64,000 bases of DNA from an uncultured Clostridia bacterium (GTDB lineage Bacteria > Bacillota > Clostridia > TANB77 > CAG-508): positions 1-64,000 of the forward strand of contig CANQCU010000007.1 in the NCBI GenBank assembly GCA_947590905.1. The letters are read 5' to 3'. Below are positions 47,298-57,316 of the stretch, one piece after another. Within the stretch, counting starts at the first letter, position 1; the number at the start of each line of letters is the position of its first letter. A model generated the notes under the pieces. That model was not told where the DNA came from. It ran no database searches and saw only the letters and a program-made list of their open reading frames with translations. A program made the translations under genes and the position numbers.

Positions 47298-49013
47298 TTA
47301 ACTTGCTTTCAAATTCAACTTGCGAAGTTCTTCAAATCTTTTTATCTTGTTAGTTGTTGTCTTTGCAAATTCTTCTGTTGTTATAATCATATGTTTTACA
47401 TATTTATATTTTGGAAATAACTTATTAGTTTCTTTAATTTTTTCCCATATTATTTTTTCAAGTTCCTCTTCACTTAGATTAGGATATTTTTCTTTTGCAA
47501 CTTCCTCATTATATTTTATTTTTACTGATAAAACAACATCATCATTTTTTGGAAGTGCAAATACAAAGCATTCTTCCACTAAATCTATTTTATTTATATG
47601 TTCTTCTATTTCCTCTGGGAATATCTTTTTACCATTTTTTAAAACAATAAGATTTTTCTTCCTTCCAGTAATATATACAAAGCCATCATCATCAATATAT
47701 CCATAATCACCAGTATAAAACCATCCATGCTTTAAAACAGCTTTTGTTGCTTCCTCATCTTCATAGTATCCAAGCATAACATTTGGGGCTTTTACGACTA
47801 TTTCCCCTATTCCTTCTTTGCTCTTTTCCTCTATTCTTATTTGAACATTTTTCATAGGGAAACCTACTGAACCATATCTTTTATATTTATAATTTTCTGC
47901 GCAAAGAACCGGTGCTGTTTCTGTCAAACCATATCCTTGTCTTGTCATAATTCCTAAATCATTAAGCCCTTTTTCTACTTCTTTGTTTAAAGGAGCTGCT
48001 CCACTTATAATAAATCTAAGTCCTCCTAGTCCATCAATTATTTCTTTGAACACTTTTCTTCTTATATCTATTCCGAATTTTAACAAGATTTTTGTAAACA
48101 TTTTACCAATTTTTACTTGTTTTGTTTTACCTTTTTTTGCTATTTCTTCATTTATTTTTTCATATATTTTTTCTATTAATGCTGGAACACCTACAAAGAA
48201 TGTTATATTATACTCTTTTAAATTTTGAGCAATATATCTTAATCCATCAGGAAACGCTGTTGTTATTCCTGTGCTTAACATTACAAGTTGACCTGTTGAG
48301 CCAAATGTATGATGAAACGGTAAAAATGCTAAGTTTATATCTGTACTTCTAAAATCTTCTACAAGTTGCATATCAGATATATTTCTTGCTATGTTGTATT
48401 GTGAAAGCATTACTATTTTAGAATTAGAGGTTGTTCCAGATGTAAATACTAAACTAGCTAGTGCTTTATCATCTATTTCTGCTTTTAAGTAATCTTCATT
48501 GCCATTTTCTAATTCTTTTTTGCCTATTTCTTTTATATCTTCTAAGCTTTTTACACCTTCTACTTTGTCCATGCATATATATTCGCTCAAATTTGATTTG
48601 TTTTCACTTTTTACTTTATTAATTACCTCACTATATTTTTCTTCATAAACTATGCAGTCTGCCTTGCTTCTTATTATTGAACTTTCTATTTCTACATCAG
48701 TTAATCCTTTGTCTAATGGAACTGATACCATTCCTCCAAGCAAGGTTGCAACATAAGATAAAACCCATTCATATCTATTTTTTGCGATTATTGCAATTCT
48801 TTTTCCTTTTAATCCAAGTGCAAAAAAGCCTGTACCTACTTCATTTACTTCTTCAAAGAACTCTGTATATGTTATATCTTTATACTTTATTTCTTCTCCA
48901 TTTTTTTCTTTTAATCTAAAAGCTACATTGTTTGGATTTCTTTTTAATGAATAATAAAGCATATCTCTTATATTATCAAAAACTGGATAGTCAAAAAATA
49001 CTTCATCTCTCAT
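47298..49013 (-). CDS. AMP-forming long-chain acyl-CoA synthetase
   Basis: 571 residues of the ANL superfamily. Adenylation motif LASLVFTSGTTSNSKIVMLS, then TRQGYGLTETAPVLC, GWFYTGDYGYIDDDGFVYIT and GRKKNLIVLKNGKKIFPEEI with the C-terminal Lys in AKTTTNKIKRFE. It activates a fatty acid with ATP and CoA. AAAAAGGAGAAAAAAAC precedes the ATG. The true acyl chain length is unknown. Confidence 0.93.
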   Translation of the reverse strand: MRDEVFFDYPVFDNIRDMLYYSLKRNPNNVAFRLKEKNGEEIKYKDITYTEFFEEVNEVGTGFFALGLKGKRIAIIAKNRYEWVLSYVATLLGGMVSVPLDKGLTDVEIESSIIRSKADCIVYEEKYSEVINKVKSENKSNLSEYICMDKVEGVKSLEDIKEIGKKELENGNEDYLKAEIDDKALASLVFTSGTTSNSKIVMLSQYNIARNISDMQLVEDFRSTDINLAFLPFHHTFGSTGQLVMLSTGITTAFPDGLRYIAQNLKEYNITFFVGVPALIEKIYEKINEEIAKKGKTKQVKIGKMFTKILLKFGIDIRRKVFKEIIDGLGGLRFIISGAAPLNKEVEKGLNDLGIMTRQGYGLTETAPVLCAENYKYKRYGSVGFPMKNVQIRIEEKSKEGIGEIVVKAPNVMLGYYEDEEATKAVLKHGWFYTGDYGYIDDDGFVYITGRKKNLIVLKNGKKIFPEEIEEHINKIDLVEECFVFALPKNDDVVLSVKIKYNEEVAKEKYPNLSEEELEKIIWEKIKETNKLFPKYKYVKHMIITTEEFAKTTTNKIKRFEELRKLNLKAS

Positions 49014-49122
49014 TTTTGTTTTTTTCTCCTTTTTATCTAGTATTTGTTACTAGATTATCATATCATTTAAATCTTGTCAAGGTATATTAAATATTATTAT
49101 TCTTAATTTTTATATTATTCTA

Positions 49123-49270
49123 TATTGAATATATATATTATTTTTATATAAACTTTGTAGTCGCAACTTCCAAAAAATTTTTTATATGTAAGTTGCTCCA
49201 TATCGCACTTCGCTTACGCTACGTTTGATCGCTTACGCAGTTCATATAAAAATAATATATATATTCAATA
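49123..49270 (+). repeat. Hairpin repeat family 1, copy 4
   Basis: Arms TATTGAATATATATATTATT and complement. The core from ATATGTAAGTTGCTCC through ATCGCTTACGCAG is identical to copy 1. The 339-nt gap 49014-49352 holds this element and the start region of the coat genes. Confidence 0.85.
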
Positions 49271-49352
49271 ATTTAAAATTAGTATAAATTTATATTTTTT
49301 GGAAATAAATAACTTTAGGTAACAAAATAAGTACCAGAAAGGATTGATTTTT

Positions 49353-49526
49353 ATGACAAGTAAAGAATTGCTTTATGTTGAAGACGCTTTAGGACATGAA
49401 ACTTTTATGAAAAATTGCAGTCAGCAAACAGCTAGCAAGCTTCAAGACCCTACACTCTCTGCTTATGTAGGAGAATTAACTCAAAAACATAATGAGATTT
49501 TTAACAAATTTTTAAATTTACTTTAA
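49353..49526 (+). CDS. Small spore-coat-associated helical protein
   Basis: 57 residues (MTSKELLYVEDALGHETFMK, LSAYVGELTQKHNEIFNKFL), wholly helical. Its layout and its place just before a CotF gene fit the small partner genes of CotF-type spore coat pairs. ATG 49353 follows GAAAGGATTGATTTTT. Fourteen nt separate it from the next gene. Confidence 0.75.
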   Translation: MTSKELLYVEDALGHETFMKNCSQQTASKLQDPTLSAYVGELTQKHNEIFNKFLNLL

Positions 49527-49540
49527 TTTAGGAGGTTATT

Positions 49541-49789
49541 ATGCAAGATAAAGAATTAATGGAACAAGAATTATTAGTTATTAAAGGCGTTTGTGATTTA
49601 TATCAGCATGGTACAATAGAATCTACAACAGCAGAAGTTCATACTGCTTTTAAAGAAGCTCTAAATGAATCTTTAGATATTCAAAACAAATTATATAACT
49701 TAATGTCAGAAAAAGGTTGGTATACAACAAATACTGTTGAGCAACAAAAAATAGCGCAAACTAAGCAAAAATTTTCTCAAAATTCTTAA
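49541..49789 (+). CDS. CotF-family spore coat protein
   Basis: 82 residues. The pattern ELMEQELLVIKGVCDLYQHG, AFKEALNESLDIQNKLYNLM and KGWYTTNTVEQQKIAQTK fits CotF (short helical bundle ending GWY). It belongs to the outer layers of the spore. AGGAGGTTATT precedes the ATG. Operon with the previous gene. Confidence 0.85.
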   Translation: MQDKELMEQELLVIKGVCDLYQHGTIESTTAEVHTAFKEALNESLDIQNKLYNLMSEKGWYTTNTVEQQKIAQTKQKFSQNS

Positions 49790-49812
49790 ATAAAAGCACC
49801 TTGGTATTAGAC

Positions 49813-49848
49813 AAAAAAACAGAGCAGGCAAAGCCTGCTCTGTTTTTT
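49813..49848. terminator. Strong bidirectional terminator between coat genes and 49.9 kb cassette
   Basis: AAAAAACAGAGCAGGC-AAA-GCCTGCTCTGTTTTTT, perfect 16-bp stem with A and T runs. It ends both converging genes. Confidence 0.9.
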
Positions 49849-49850
49849 CA

Positions 49851-50093
49851 CTACATTGATCTGGCGCACAGTGCTATCATTGCAAAAAGTATCAATATGC
49901 AGATAACAACTGTGATGGGTACCGCCGCTATCTCGGTGATCCGGCACAGAATCGGCATAGTTTTTTTCTCGTTGTCTATCCCTTTAATGGCAACTTTTTC
50001 AAGTCTTTTTACGACCATGTTTGCCAAGAATCCGACAAGAGAAAGAATTATACCAATTCCTACGCCAGGTGCAAAGATGCTCATGAAACTCAT
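49851..50093 (-). CDS. Unknown 80-aa two-helix membrane protein, GC-richer cassette gene
   Basis: Two membrane segments (PGVGIGIILSLVGFLANMVV and IAAVPITVVICILILFAMIAL) joined by a basic loop (KRLEKVAIKGIDNEKKTMPI). GGAGAATAAA precedes the ATG. Codon use is GC-rich. The leader RNA and promoter resemble those of the two cassettes at 15.8-17 kb. Codon 51 (49941-49943) is CGG; skipping C gives four residues and TAG, losing the second helix. The gene needs CGG to be Arg. Function unknown, holin- or toxin-like size. Confidence 0.7.
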   Translation of the reverse strand: MSFMSIFAPGVGIGIILSLVGFLANMVVKRLEKVAIKGIDNEKKTMPILCRITEIAAVPITVVICILILFAMIALCARSM

Positions 50094-50096
50094 TTT

Positions 50097-50200
50097 ATTC
50101 TCCTTTCTTTTATTGATGAAAAAATTTATGCCTTCCTAAAAAGTAAGAAGAAGATCTTACCTAATAGTGAAAATGATACAAATGCAAACTAGCATTTGTA
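50097..50200 (-). promoter_or_regulatory. Structured 5' leader (related to copies at 16.3 and 17.0 kb)
   Basis: It opens with a perfect 15-bp hairpin AAATGATACAAATGC/GCATTTGTATCATTT. The part near the gene (TTCACTATTAGGTAAGATC, CTTACTTTTTAGG, ATCAATAAAAGAAAGGAG) resembles the other two leaders, with CTTTT able to pair with AAAAG next to the ribosome binding site. Confidence 0.55.
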
Positions 50201-50206
50201 TCATTT

Positions 50207-50235
50207 ATTATAGCATTATTTACATAATTTGTAAA
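50207..50235 (-). promoter_or_regulatory. Consensus promoter of the 49.9 kb cassette
   Basis: Minus strand TTTACA (50235-50230), 17-nt spacer AATTATGTAAATAATGC, TATAAT (50212-50207). Shares the spacer motif. Confidence 0.8.
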
Positions 50236-50310
50236 GTTTATTTTTGTCTTTGGAATTAGTATTAAGTCATCAAATATAGATTAAAAATATCAATTTACTT
50301 TAATGGTGAA

Positions 50311-52199
50311 TTATTCTAATTCAAATGCTCCTGTATATAATTGATAATATGTTCCTTTTTGTGCAATTAACTCTTCATGTTCTCCTCTTTCAATTATTCT
50401 TCCATGGTCTAGAACCATTATTGCTTTTGAATTTCTAACTGTTGAGAGTCTATGAGCAATAACAAATACAGTTCTTCCAGCCATAAGTTTATCCATACCA
50501 TCTTGAACTATTTTCTCAGTTCTTGTATCAATGCTAGAAGTTGCCTCATCTAGTATCATAACTGGCGGATCATTAATTGCTGCCCTTGCAATAGATAGAA
50601 GCTGTCTTTGCCCTTGTGATAAGTTTGCCCCATCACTTGTTAAAAATGTATCATAGCCATCTGGAAGTCTCATAATAAAGTCATGTGCATTTGCAAGTTT
50701 AGCAGCGTTTATCACTTCTTCATCTGTTGCATCTTCTCTTCCGTATCTTATATTATCTTTTATTGTTCCTGTAAATAGGTTCGTATCTTGAAGTACCATA
50801 CCTAGTGAACGTCTTAGGTCATCTTTCTTAATCTTATTTATATTTATTCCATCATATCTAATTTTTCCGATCTTCTATGTCATAGAAACGATTTAATAGA
50901 TTTGTTATAGTAGTTTTTCCGTGCTCCAGTTGCTCCTACAAAAGCAATTTTTTGACCAGGTTTTGCATATATACTTATATCATGTAACACTGTTTTTCCT
51001 TCTTCATACGCAAAATCAACATCAAGCAATTCTATATTTCCTTTAACTTCTTTATATTCAAGTGTTCCATCATGATGAGGATGTTTCCAAGCCCAAATTC
51101 CAGTTCTTTCTCTTGTCTCTGTTAATACTCCATTTTCATATTTAGCATTTACTAAAGTAACATATCCATTATCTTGTTCAGGTTCTTCATCCATTAGTTC
51201 AAATATTCTCTTTGCACCTGCAAGTGCCATTACAACAGAATTTAATTGTTGTGAAATCTGTCCTATTGGTCTTGTAAAAGTTTTACTTAATTGTAAGAAA
51301 GCTATTATTAGTCCAGTTGTTATATTTCCAATTCCATTTATTGCTAATATTCCCCCTACTATTGCAACTAAGGCATATTGTACATTTCCAAGTGCAACTA
51401 ATATTGGCATCAAAATATTTGCAAATTTATGAGCTTGATTCATAGCTTCAAAAAGCTCGCCATTTATCTTGTCAAACTCTTCTTTTGCTTTATCTTCATA
51501 GCAAAATACCTTTACAACCTTTTGACCATTAATCATTTCCTCTATATATCCGTTTACTTTACCTATTGCTTGTTGTTGCTTTATAAAGTATTTACCACTC
51601 TTTCCTGCGACTTGTTTTGTAATTGATAGCATTATAAATAATGAAACCATTACAACTAAAGTTAAAAATATATTAGTTACAACCATCGCAATAAATACAC
51701 CTACTATTGTAATTGCAGATGCAATTAACTGTGGTAAACTCTGTGCAATCATTTGTTCCAAAGTATCTGTATCATTTGTATAATGACTCATAATGTCTCC
51801 ATGAGTATGTGTGTCAAAATATTTTATAGGAAGTCTTTGCATTTTACTAAACATCTCATCACGAATTGTTTTTAATGTACTCTGTGAAATGTTTACCATA
51901 ACTCTTGTATAAATAAATATTGTAACAACACCAATCAAATAAAAACTTGCCATTATTCCAACTGCTTTTATTAATTCTGTATAAACGGGATTTTCTACGC
52001 CTATTAATGGAGTTATATAGTTATCAACTAAAGTTTCCAAAAATAGTGAAGAAGCAATATTTGCAGCTGTGTTTGCAATAATACAAAATAGCACTAAAGC
52101 AAGTGTCCATTTATGTTTTTGCTTCATATAGCTAAATATTCTTTTTATTGTTTTAATATCAAATTTTTTCATAGGAGGTCTTTTCTCGTTATTCTCCAT
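50311..52199 (-). CDS. ABC exporter half-transporter (LmrA/MsbA type), two CGGA +1 sites
   Basis: The joined protein is about 629 residues. Six membrane helices precede an ATPase domain. In-frame CGGs lie at 50919-50921 and 50867-50869. Skipping C gives FVGATGA-GKTTITNLLNRFYD, the Walker A motif (GxxGxGKT), and FYDIED-GKIRYDGININKI. Signature NLSQGQRQLLSIAR and Walker B PPVMILDEATS follow. In plain triplets Walker A itself is destroyed. It overlaps the partner gene at 52189 by 11 nt, so the two form a heterodimer. Confidence 0.95.
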
Positions 52200-53925
52200 C
52201 TGCTTCTCCTCCTTTCATTTGTGAAGTGTATACATCTTTGTAGATTTCATTTGTCTTCATTAGTTCTTCATGTGTTCCAACTCCATTTATTCTTCCATTA
52301 TCCATTACTATAATTTTATCTGCATCTTCAACAGACGAAATTCTTTGTGCAATAATTATTTTTGTAGTATTTGGAATTTCTTCTTTAAAAGCCTTTCTAA
52401 TTAAACTATCTGTTTTAGTATCTACTGCACTAGTTGAGTCATCTAATATTAATATTTTTGGCTTTTTTAGTAAAGCTCTTGCAATACAAAGTCTTTGTTT
52501 TTGTCCTCCTGATACATTTGTTCCTCCCTGCTCTATGTAAGTATCATATCCGTCTGGAAATGCTGTTATAAATTCATCTGCTTGTGCTAGTTTACAAACT
52601 TTAATCATTTCTTCATCTGTTGCATCTTCTTTACCCCAACGTAAATTGTCTTTTATTGTTCCTGAGAATAATACATTCTTTTGAAGTACCATTGCAACTT
52701 GATTTCTTAAAGCCTTTAAATCATAATCTTTAACATCTATTCCTCCAACTTTAACTACTCCTTCTGTTGCGTCAAATAATCTTGGTATTAATTGTACTAA
52801 AGTTGTTTTAGAGCTTCCTGTTCCTCCAATTATTCCAACAGTTTCTCCTGATTTTATCTCTAAATTAACATCTTTTAAGCATGTTCTGTCTTTATCTCCC
52901 ACATAGCTAAAACTTACATTCTCAAAAGAAATAGAACCATCTTTTACTTCTTCTATTGGATTTTCTTTATTCTTTAAATTGCTTTCTTCATCTAATAACT
53001 CAACTATTCTTTCTGCTGATGCTCTAGATATCATAATCATAACCAAAACCATAGATAGCATCATAAGTGACATTAATATTTGCATTGCATATGAGATTAA
53101 ACTTGTTAGCTCACCTGTTGTTAAGTTATTATTTATTATTAAGATACCACCTACAAGTGATATAAGTATTATTACTATATCGACTGTAAATTGCATTAAT
53201 GGACTATTTAATGCAACTATTTTTTCTGCTTTTGAAAAATTGTTGAATATCTTTTTAGATGTTGCATCAAATTTATTTATTTCTTTATCTTCTGTTACAT
53301 AAGATTTTACAACTCTTATTCCTCTTACATTTTCTTGTACAATGCTGTTTAAATCATCATAAGTTCTAAATGTTTCCTCAAAAATTGGATGTGCCTTTGT
53401 GGCAATCAAATATAGTCCTATTCCTAAGAAAGGTACCATAACTAAGAATATTAAAGCAAGTTTTGCATTTATAGTAAGTACCATTATTAATGCAAATATA
53501 AGTGTTAATGGTGCTTTAAATGCTATTCTTATTAGCATTTGGAAGGCCATTTGAACATTTGTTACGTCTGTTGTATGTCTTGTGATTATACTAGCTGTTG
53601 AGAATTTATCTATGTTTGAAAAAGAAAAATCTTGAACATTATAGTACATATTTTTCCTTAAGTTTTTAGCAAAACCAGATGATGCTTTTGCTGAAAATTT
53701 TCCTGACAATATTCCAAAAACTAGTGAAGCAATCGCACATATTATTAAAAGTATTCCGATTTTGTATATAGTATTAACATCCCCTTTATTAATACCATCA
53801 TCAATCAAATATGCCATTAAGGAAGGTATAATTACCTCCATAATTGATTCTAATCCAACAAATATTGGAGATAGTATTGCTTCTTTTTTGTATTCCTGTA
53901 TTTGTTTTGCAAGTTTCTTTATCAT
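52189..53925 (-). CDS. ABC exporter half-transporter, partner subunit
   Basis: 578 residues. Membrane domain (TAKSILSPIF-type start, ASLVFGILSGKFSAKASSGF) and ATPase domain with Walker A GIIGGTGSSKTTLVQLIPRL, signature NVSGGQKQRLCIARALLKKP, Walker B ILILDDSTSAVD. The Asp after Walker B (in place of Glu) marks a degenerate catalytic site, as usual in one half of heterodimeric exporters. Walker A reads GGTGSSKT, Ser for the usual Gly. The frame is unbroken. Likely drug or lipid export. Confidence 0.93.
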   Translation of the reverse strand: MIKKLAKQIQEYKKEAILSPIFVGLESIMEVIIPSLMAYLIDDGINKGDVNTIYKIGILLIICAIASLVFGILSGKFSAKASSGFAKNLRKNMYYNVQDFSFSNIDKFSTASIITRHTTDVTNVQMAFQMLIRIAFKAPLTLIFALIMVLTINAKLALIFLVMVPFLGIGLYLIATKAHPIFEETFRTYDDLNSIVQENVRGIRVVKSYVTEDKEINKFDATSKKIFNNFSKAEKIVALNSPLMQFTVDIVIILISLVGGILIINNNLTTGELTSLISYAMQILMSLMMLSMVLVMIMISRASAERIVELLDEESNLKNKENPIEEVKDGSISFENVSFSYVGDKDRTCLKDVNLEIKSGETVGIIGGTGSSKTTLVQLIPRLFDATEGVVKVGGIDVKDYDLKALRNQVAMVLQKNVLFSGTIKDNLRWGKEDATDEEMIKVCKLAQADEFITAFPDGYDTYIEQGGTNVSGGQKQRLCIARALLKKPKILILDDSTSAVDTKTDSLIRKAFKEEIPNTTKIIIAQRISSVEDADKIIVMDNGRINGVGTHEELMKTNEIYKDVYTSQMKGGEADGE

Positions 53926-53971
53926 GATTTTCCTCCAAATTATATTTTAGTATTTAGCTCATGGCTAAATT

Positions 53972-54005
53972 AAAGTGTGCTTCACTTCTGCGAAGCACTT
54001 CTTTA
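53972..54005 (-). terminator. Terminator after the MecA-like PBP
   Basis: AAGTGCTTC-7 nt-GAAGCACACTT on the minus strand just past the stop at 54031; T run moderate. Confidence 0.6.
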
Positions 54006-54030
54006 AATTTCTTATAAAATTTTATCACTT

Positions 54031-56074
54031 TTATAAAATCTTTTGTAAGATTGATTTAACCTTAGGTAATAAATAGTGGCTACCACCTCTATCCTTTACA
54101 TCTTCTACCATACTGATTATCAAAAATTTATTGCTACTATTTTCATCTGCTACAAAAGCATTAAACCAGCCTATTTCTGTTCCTGTATTATCATCTTTTG
54201 AAGCTTTTATTTCTGCAGTTCCTGTTTTTCCTGCTATCTTTACACCGTCTATTTTTGCAGAATGAGCAGTTCCATTTGCATTTTCAACCACTTGTATTAA
54301 GTCTTCTTTTATTGTATTTGCTGAATCTTCTGTAAATGCTTTTTCTACATAATATTCTGGTGTGGCATTTTCTTTGTATTCTAAGTATGTTTTAATCATG
54401 TTTCCATTATTCAAAAATGCTGAATAAATTGATGCAACATGTAGTGGATTTACAAGTACCTTTCCTTGACCATATCCAGTGTCTGCAAGTTGTATCTCAC
54501 TATCAAAGCTTCCGTTGTCTGAATAACTAGAAGCTGTCATACCTTGCTCAAAAGTTATAGGATTTCCAAAACCTATTTTATTTAAAGATTCTGCTAACTT
54601 TTCTTTTCCTATTTTAAGAGCTGCTTTTGCAAAGTATATATTATCTGAATATATTAAAGCATTGGCTAGATTAGATGGAGTGCTATATGATGTAAGTGTA
54701 GTTACTTTATATGTTCCCCAACTTGAATCTTTTTGCCATGAAGTTCCGATCCTTACCAAAGTCATCATTTTTTCCGAAACTACCAGTTGAAAGTCCTATT
54801 GCTCCTATTATTGGTTTAAAAGATGAACCTGGAGCATAGCTTGCAGAATATCTATTGTATAATGGTTTATTCTCATCATTTGTTAAAGAATTCCACTTAT
54901 TTGTTGACATTCCTAATATAAAATCATTTGAATTGTATGTTGGTGTACTACATAGAGCAAGCACTTCACCTGTATTTGGATTAATAATTACGCAAGCTGA
55001 TTTATCATTTTTAAATTCATCATAAGCAAATTTTTGAATTCTTGCATCTATTGTAAGTTTTATATCTTCACCATTTGTAACATCAATTTTTGCAATAGTT
55101 TGATTTCTGTTTCCTTGACTATCTGTTATATAAATATCTGCTCCGTTTTTTCCTCTTAACCTATCTTCATATATTTTTTCTAGTCCACTTTTTCCGATAA
55201 CACTATTTTGTGTATAACCTTTACCTTGATTATTTTGTAAATCTTCTGCTGAAACTGTTTGAACATATCCTATTAAGTGACTAAGTTCTTCTCCATAAGG
55301 ATATACTCTTCCATTTGCATCTGTAATCATTATTCCACTTATTTCTAATAATTTTTCTTTTAAATCATAATTTTCTTTTGCGACTTTTGCTATTGGCACA
55401 AAAGTATCTGCTGCAACATAAGAGGCACTAAGTGCAGAATTAATTTTTTCTTCTGTTAAGTCAAGTAATTCTGCTATTTTCTTTATATCATCCTGCTTTT
55501 TTTCACCTAATTTTCCTGGTACAATTCCAACAGATGATATAGTTCCTTCTCCTGCAAGTAATACATTGTTTCTATCAAAAATGCTACCTCTTCTTGCCTC
55601 AGTAGTTCCAACTCTTACTCTTTCTGTATCATCTAAATATGGGAAAATTACACTTGATGACCAAGCCATTTTGTATATTTCTTCTTCATTTCTTGAGAGT
55701 GATACTTCATTTTGAAAACTTACGTTTCCTGCTAAAGTATCCATAGACATATAATATGTTATATCTGCTTTTCCTGCTTCTTCATCTTCTTGAACATTTA
55801 CATTTGTAATTTGAAAATTATTTGCTTGTATTCCACTATATATATTCTTGTTTCTAGATACAAATACATCTAAACTTGTAGTATTCTTTGTGTTTGCATC
55901 TAATAAATCATACATTGCTTCATACTGACCACTTGCTAAATAAGACATATATTGATCAAATACATCTTTAGGTCTACTCTTTGAAGCTTCATCTTTAATT
56001 TTTAAACCTACTACAACAATTACTATAATTACTATAATTGCTAGTATAAATGGAATTATTTTTTTAAAATTCAT
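54031..56074 (-). CDS. MecA-like class B penicillin-binding protein, one CGGA +1 site
   Basis: The joined protein is about 681 residues. Membrane anchor (IIPFILAIIVIIVIVVVGLK), NTF2-like MecA_N domain (DVFDQYMSYLASGQYEAMYD), dimer domain (RRGSIFDRNNVLLAGEGT, GVSGLE-like VIGKSGLEKIYEDRLRGK) and transpeptidase. Active-site motifs are SSFK in YAPGSSFKPIIGAI, SDN in ALIYSDNIYFAKAAL and KTG in VKIAGKTGTAEIK. The break is at CGG 54746-54748; FGKDDFGKD-type sequence then GTSWQKDSSWGTYKVTT after skipping C. Similar to PBP2a of Staphylococcus and PbpC of Bacillus, which can have low beta-lactam affinity. Confidence 0.93.
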
Positions 56075-56166
56075 TAGTTTTTCTCCCTTACATAAAAATT
56101 ACATTTATATCATATCACAAAAAATATATTAAATAAACATTTTTTGATAAGTTTTTTCTAGATATT

Positions 56167-57213
56167 TCAAAAATTAAAATCAAAATAAGCATACTTTTTT
56201 GTCTTACTATTTAGATAGTCCTCTACATCTTGTTTTGCACATTCAGAAATATCTGTTATTCTTTTTGACTTTCCTTGATTATTCACAAGTGGTACAATAT
56301 ATCTTCTTTTTCCTTCTAAACTTATACAGTATTTTCCATTTACTGTTTCTTCACTCTCATTTATATGGTCTGCATTTTCAAACATTTTAAAAGTTTCGCT
56401 TATTTTTTTATCATCACAATTCTCTATTCTTTTTATTATTTCTTTTTCTTCTAATGTATATAAATCATTTTTAGTAATATATCCAGCATCATTCATCTTT
56501 TTAACCGTATCTGCAATAAATTGCATTGTAAGTTTATCTTTGTTCGAAATCCACAAAGGCCATACGTCTTTTAGAGTATGTACAAAATCTTCTGCTATAT
56601 CTATATGCATAAATCCTAATTCATCTATTCCATCTTCGTTTTTTAAAATAGTGATGTCACTATATAGTTTTTTTATTTTTGCTAAGTCTAATAAGTTTTT
56701 ACTATCAAAGAAAAGTCCGCCAGAAAAGTTATATTCGAGTCTATCTGCTGAAAGCTTAGGTAAATCATTGTCTGCTATTGGATATATGTGATAATCAGAA
56801 ACTTCTTCGAGTTTTATATTATCTCTTTGTAATAACTCCATTATTTCCTTGGAATTTCCAATAATATCTTTTGTCAATTCTTCTGTTGATTCTTGTGTCT
56901 TATAGTCACCATTCATAAAATCTATACAATGTTTAAAAGTAGGGGTTGCTATATCATGAAATAAACCAGCTAGTGTTTGCTTTTTGTCTTTTGTAAAATT
57001 CCAAATGATTAGTGCAACACCTATGCTATGATCTAATATTGAATAGTATACTTTATTATTAAATACTTTTGTATAATCTGTTCCACAATTTTGACTTACA
57101 TGTGATAACCTTTGCATTTCTTTTGTGTTTGCATATTCGTATAAAAATGAAGGTATCTCATTTGATAAAATACTAAAATATTCTTTTAAATCTGGGTTTG
57201 TACCTTTTATCAT
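56167..57213 (-). CDS. HD-domain hydrolase (dGTPase-like)
   Basis: 348 residues. MQRLSHVSQNCGTDYTKVFN, YSILDHSIGVALIIWNFTKD and LAGLFHDIATPTFKHCIDFM hold the H...HD site. The layout suits the HD family that includes dGTPase-type proteins; the substrate is not known. AGGTGACTAAAA precedes the ATG. Confidence 0.88.
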   Translation of the reverse strand: MIKGTNPDLKEYFSILSNEIPSFLYEYANTKEMQRLSHVSQNCGTDYTKVFNNKVYYSILDHSIGVALIIWNFTKDKKQTLAGLFHDIATPTFKHCIDFMNGDYKTQESTEELTKDIIGNSKEIMELLQRDNIKLEEVSDYHIYPIADNDLPKLSADRLEYNFSGGLFFDSKNLLDLAKIKKLYSDITILKNEDGIDELGFMHIDIAEDFVHTLKDVWPLWISNKDKLTMQFIADTVKKMNDAGYITKNDLYTLEEKEIIKRIENCDDKKISETFKMFENADHINESEETVNGKYCISLEGKRRYIVPLVNNQGKSKRITDISECAKQDVEDYLNSKTKKYAYFDFNF

Positions 57214-57281
57214 TTTTAGTCACCTACGCTATAATTTAACTTTATAAATGATTTTATCATAAATTATATAAAAATACTACC

Positions 57282-57308
57282 AAAAAAGACATATTGCTAT
57301 GTCTTTTT
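57282..57308 (-). terminator. Terminator after the NUDIX gene
   Basis: AAAAAAGACATA-TTGC-TATGTCTTTTT, symmetrical, with T runs both ways. Confidence 0.75.
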
Positions 57309-57316
57309 CTTGGCTA

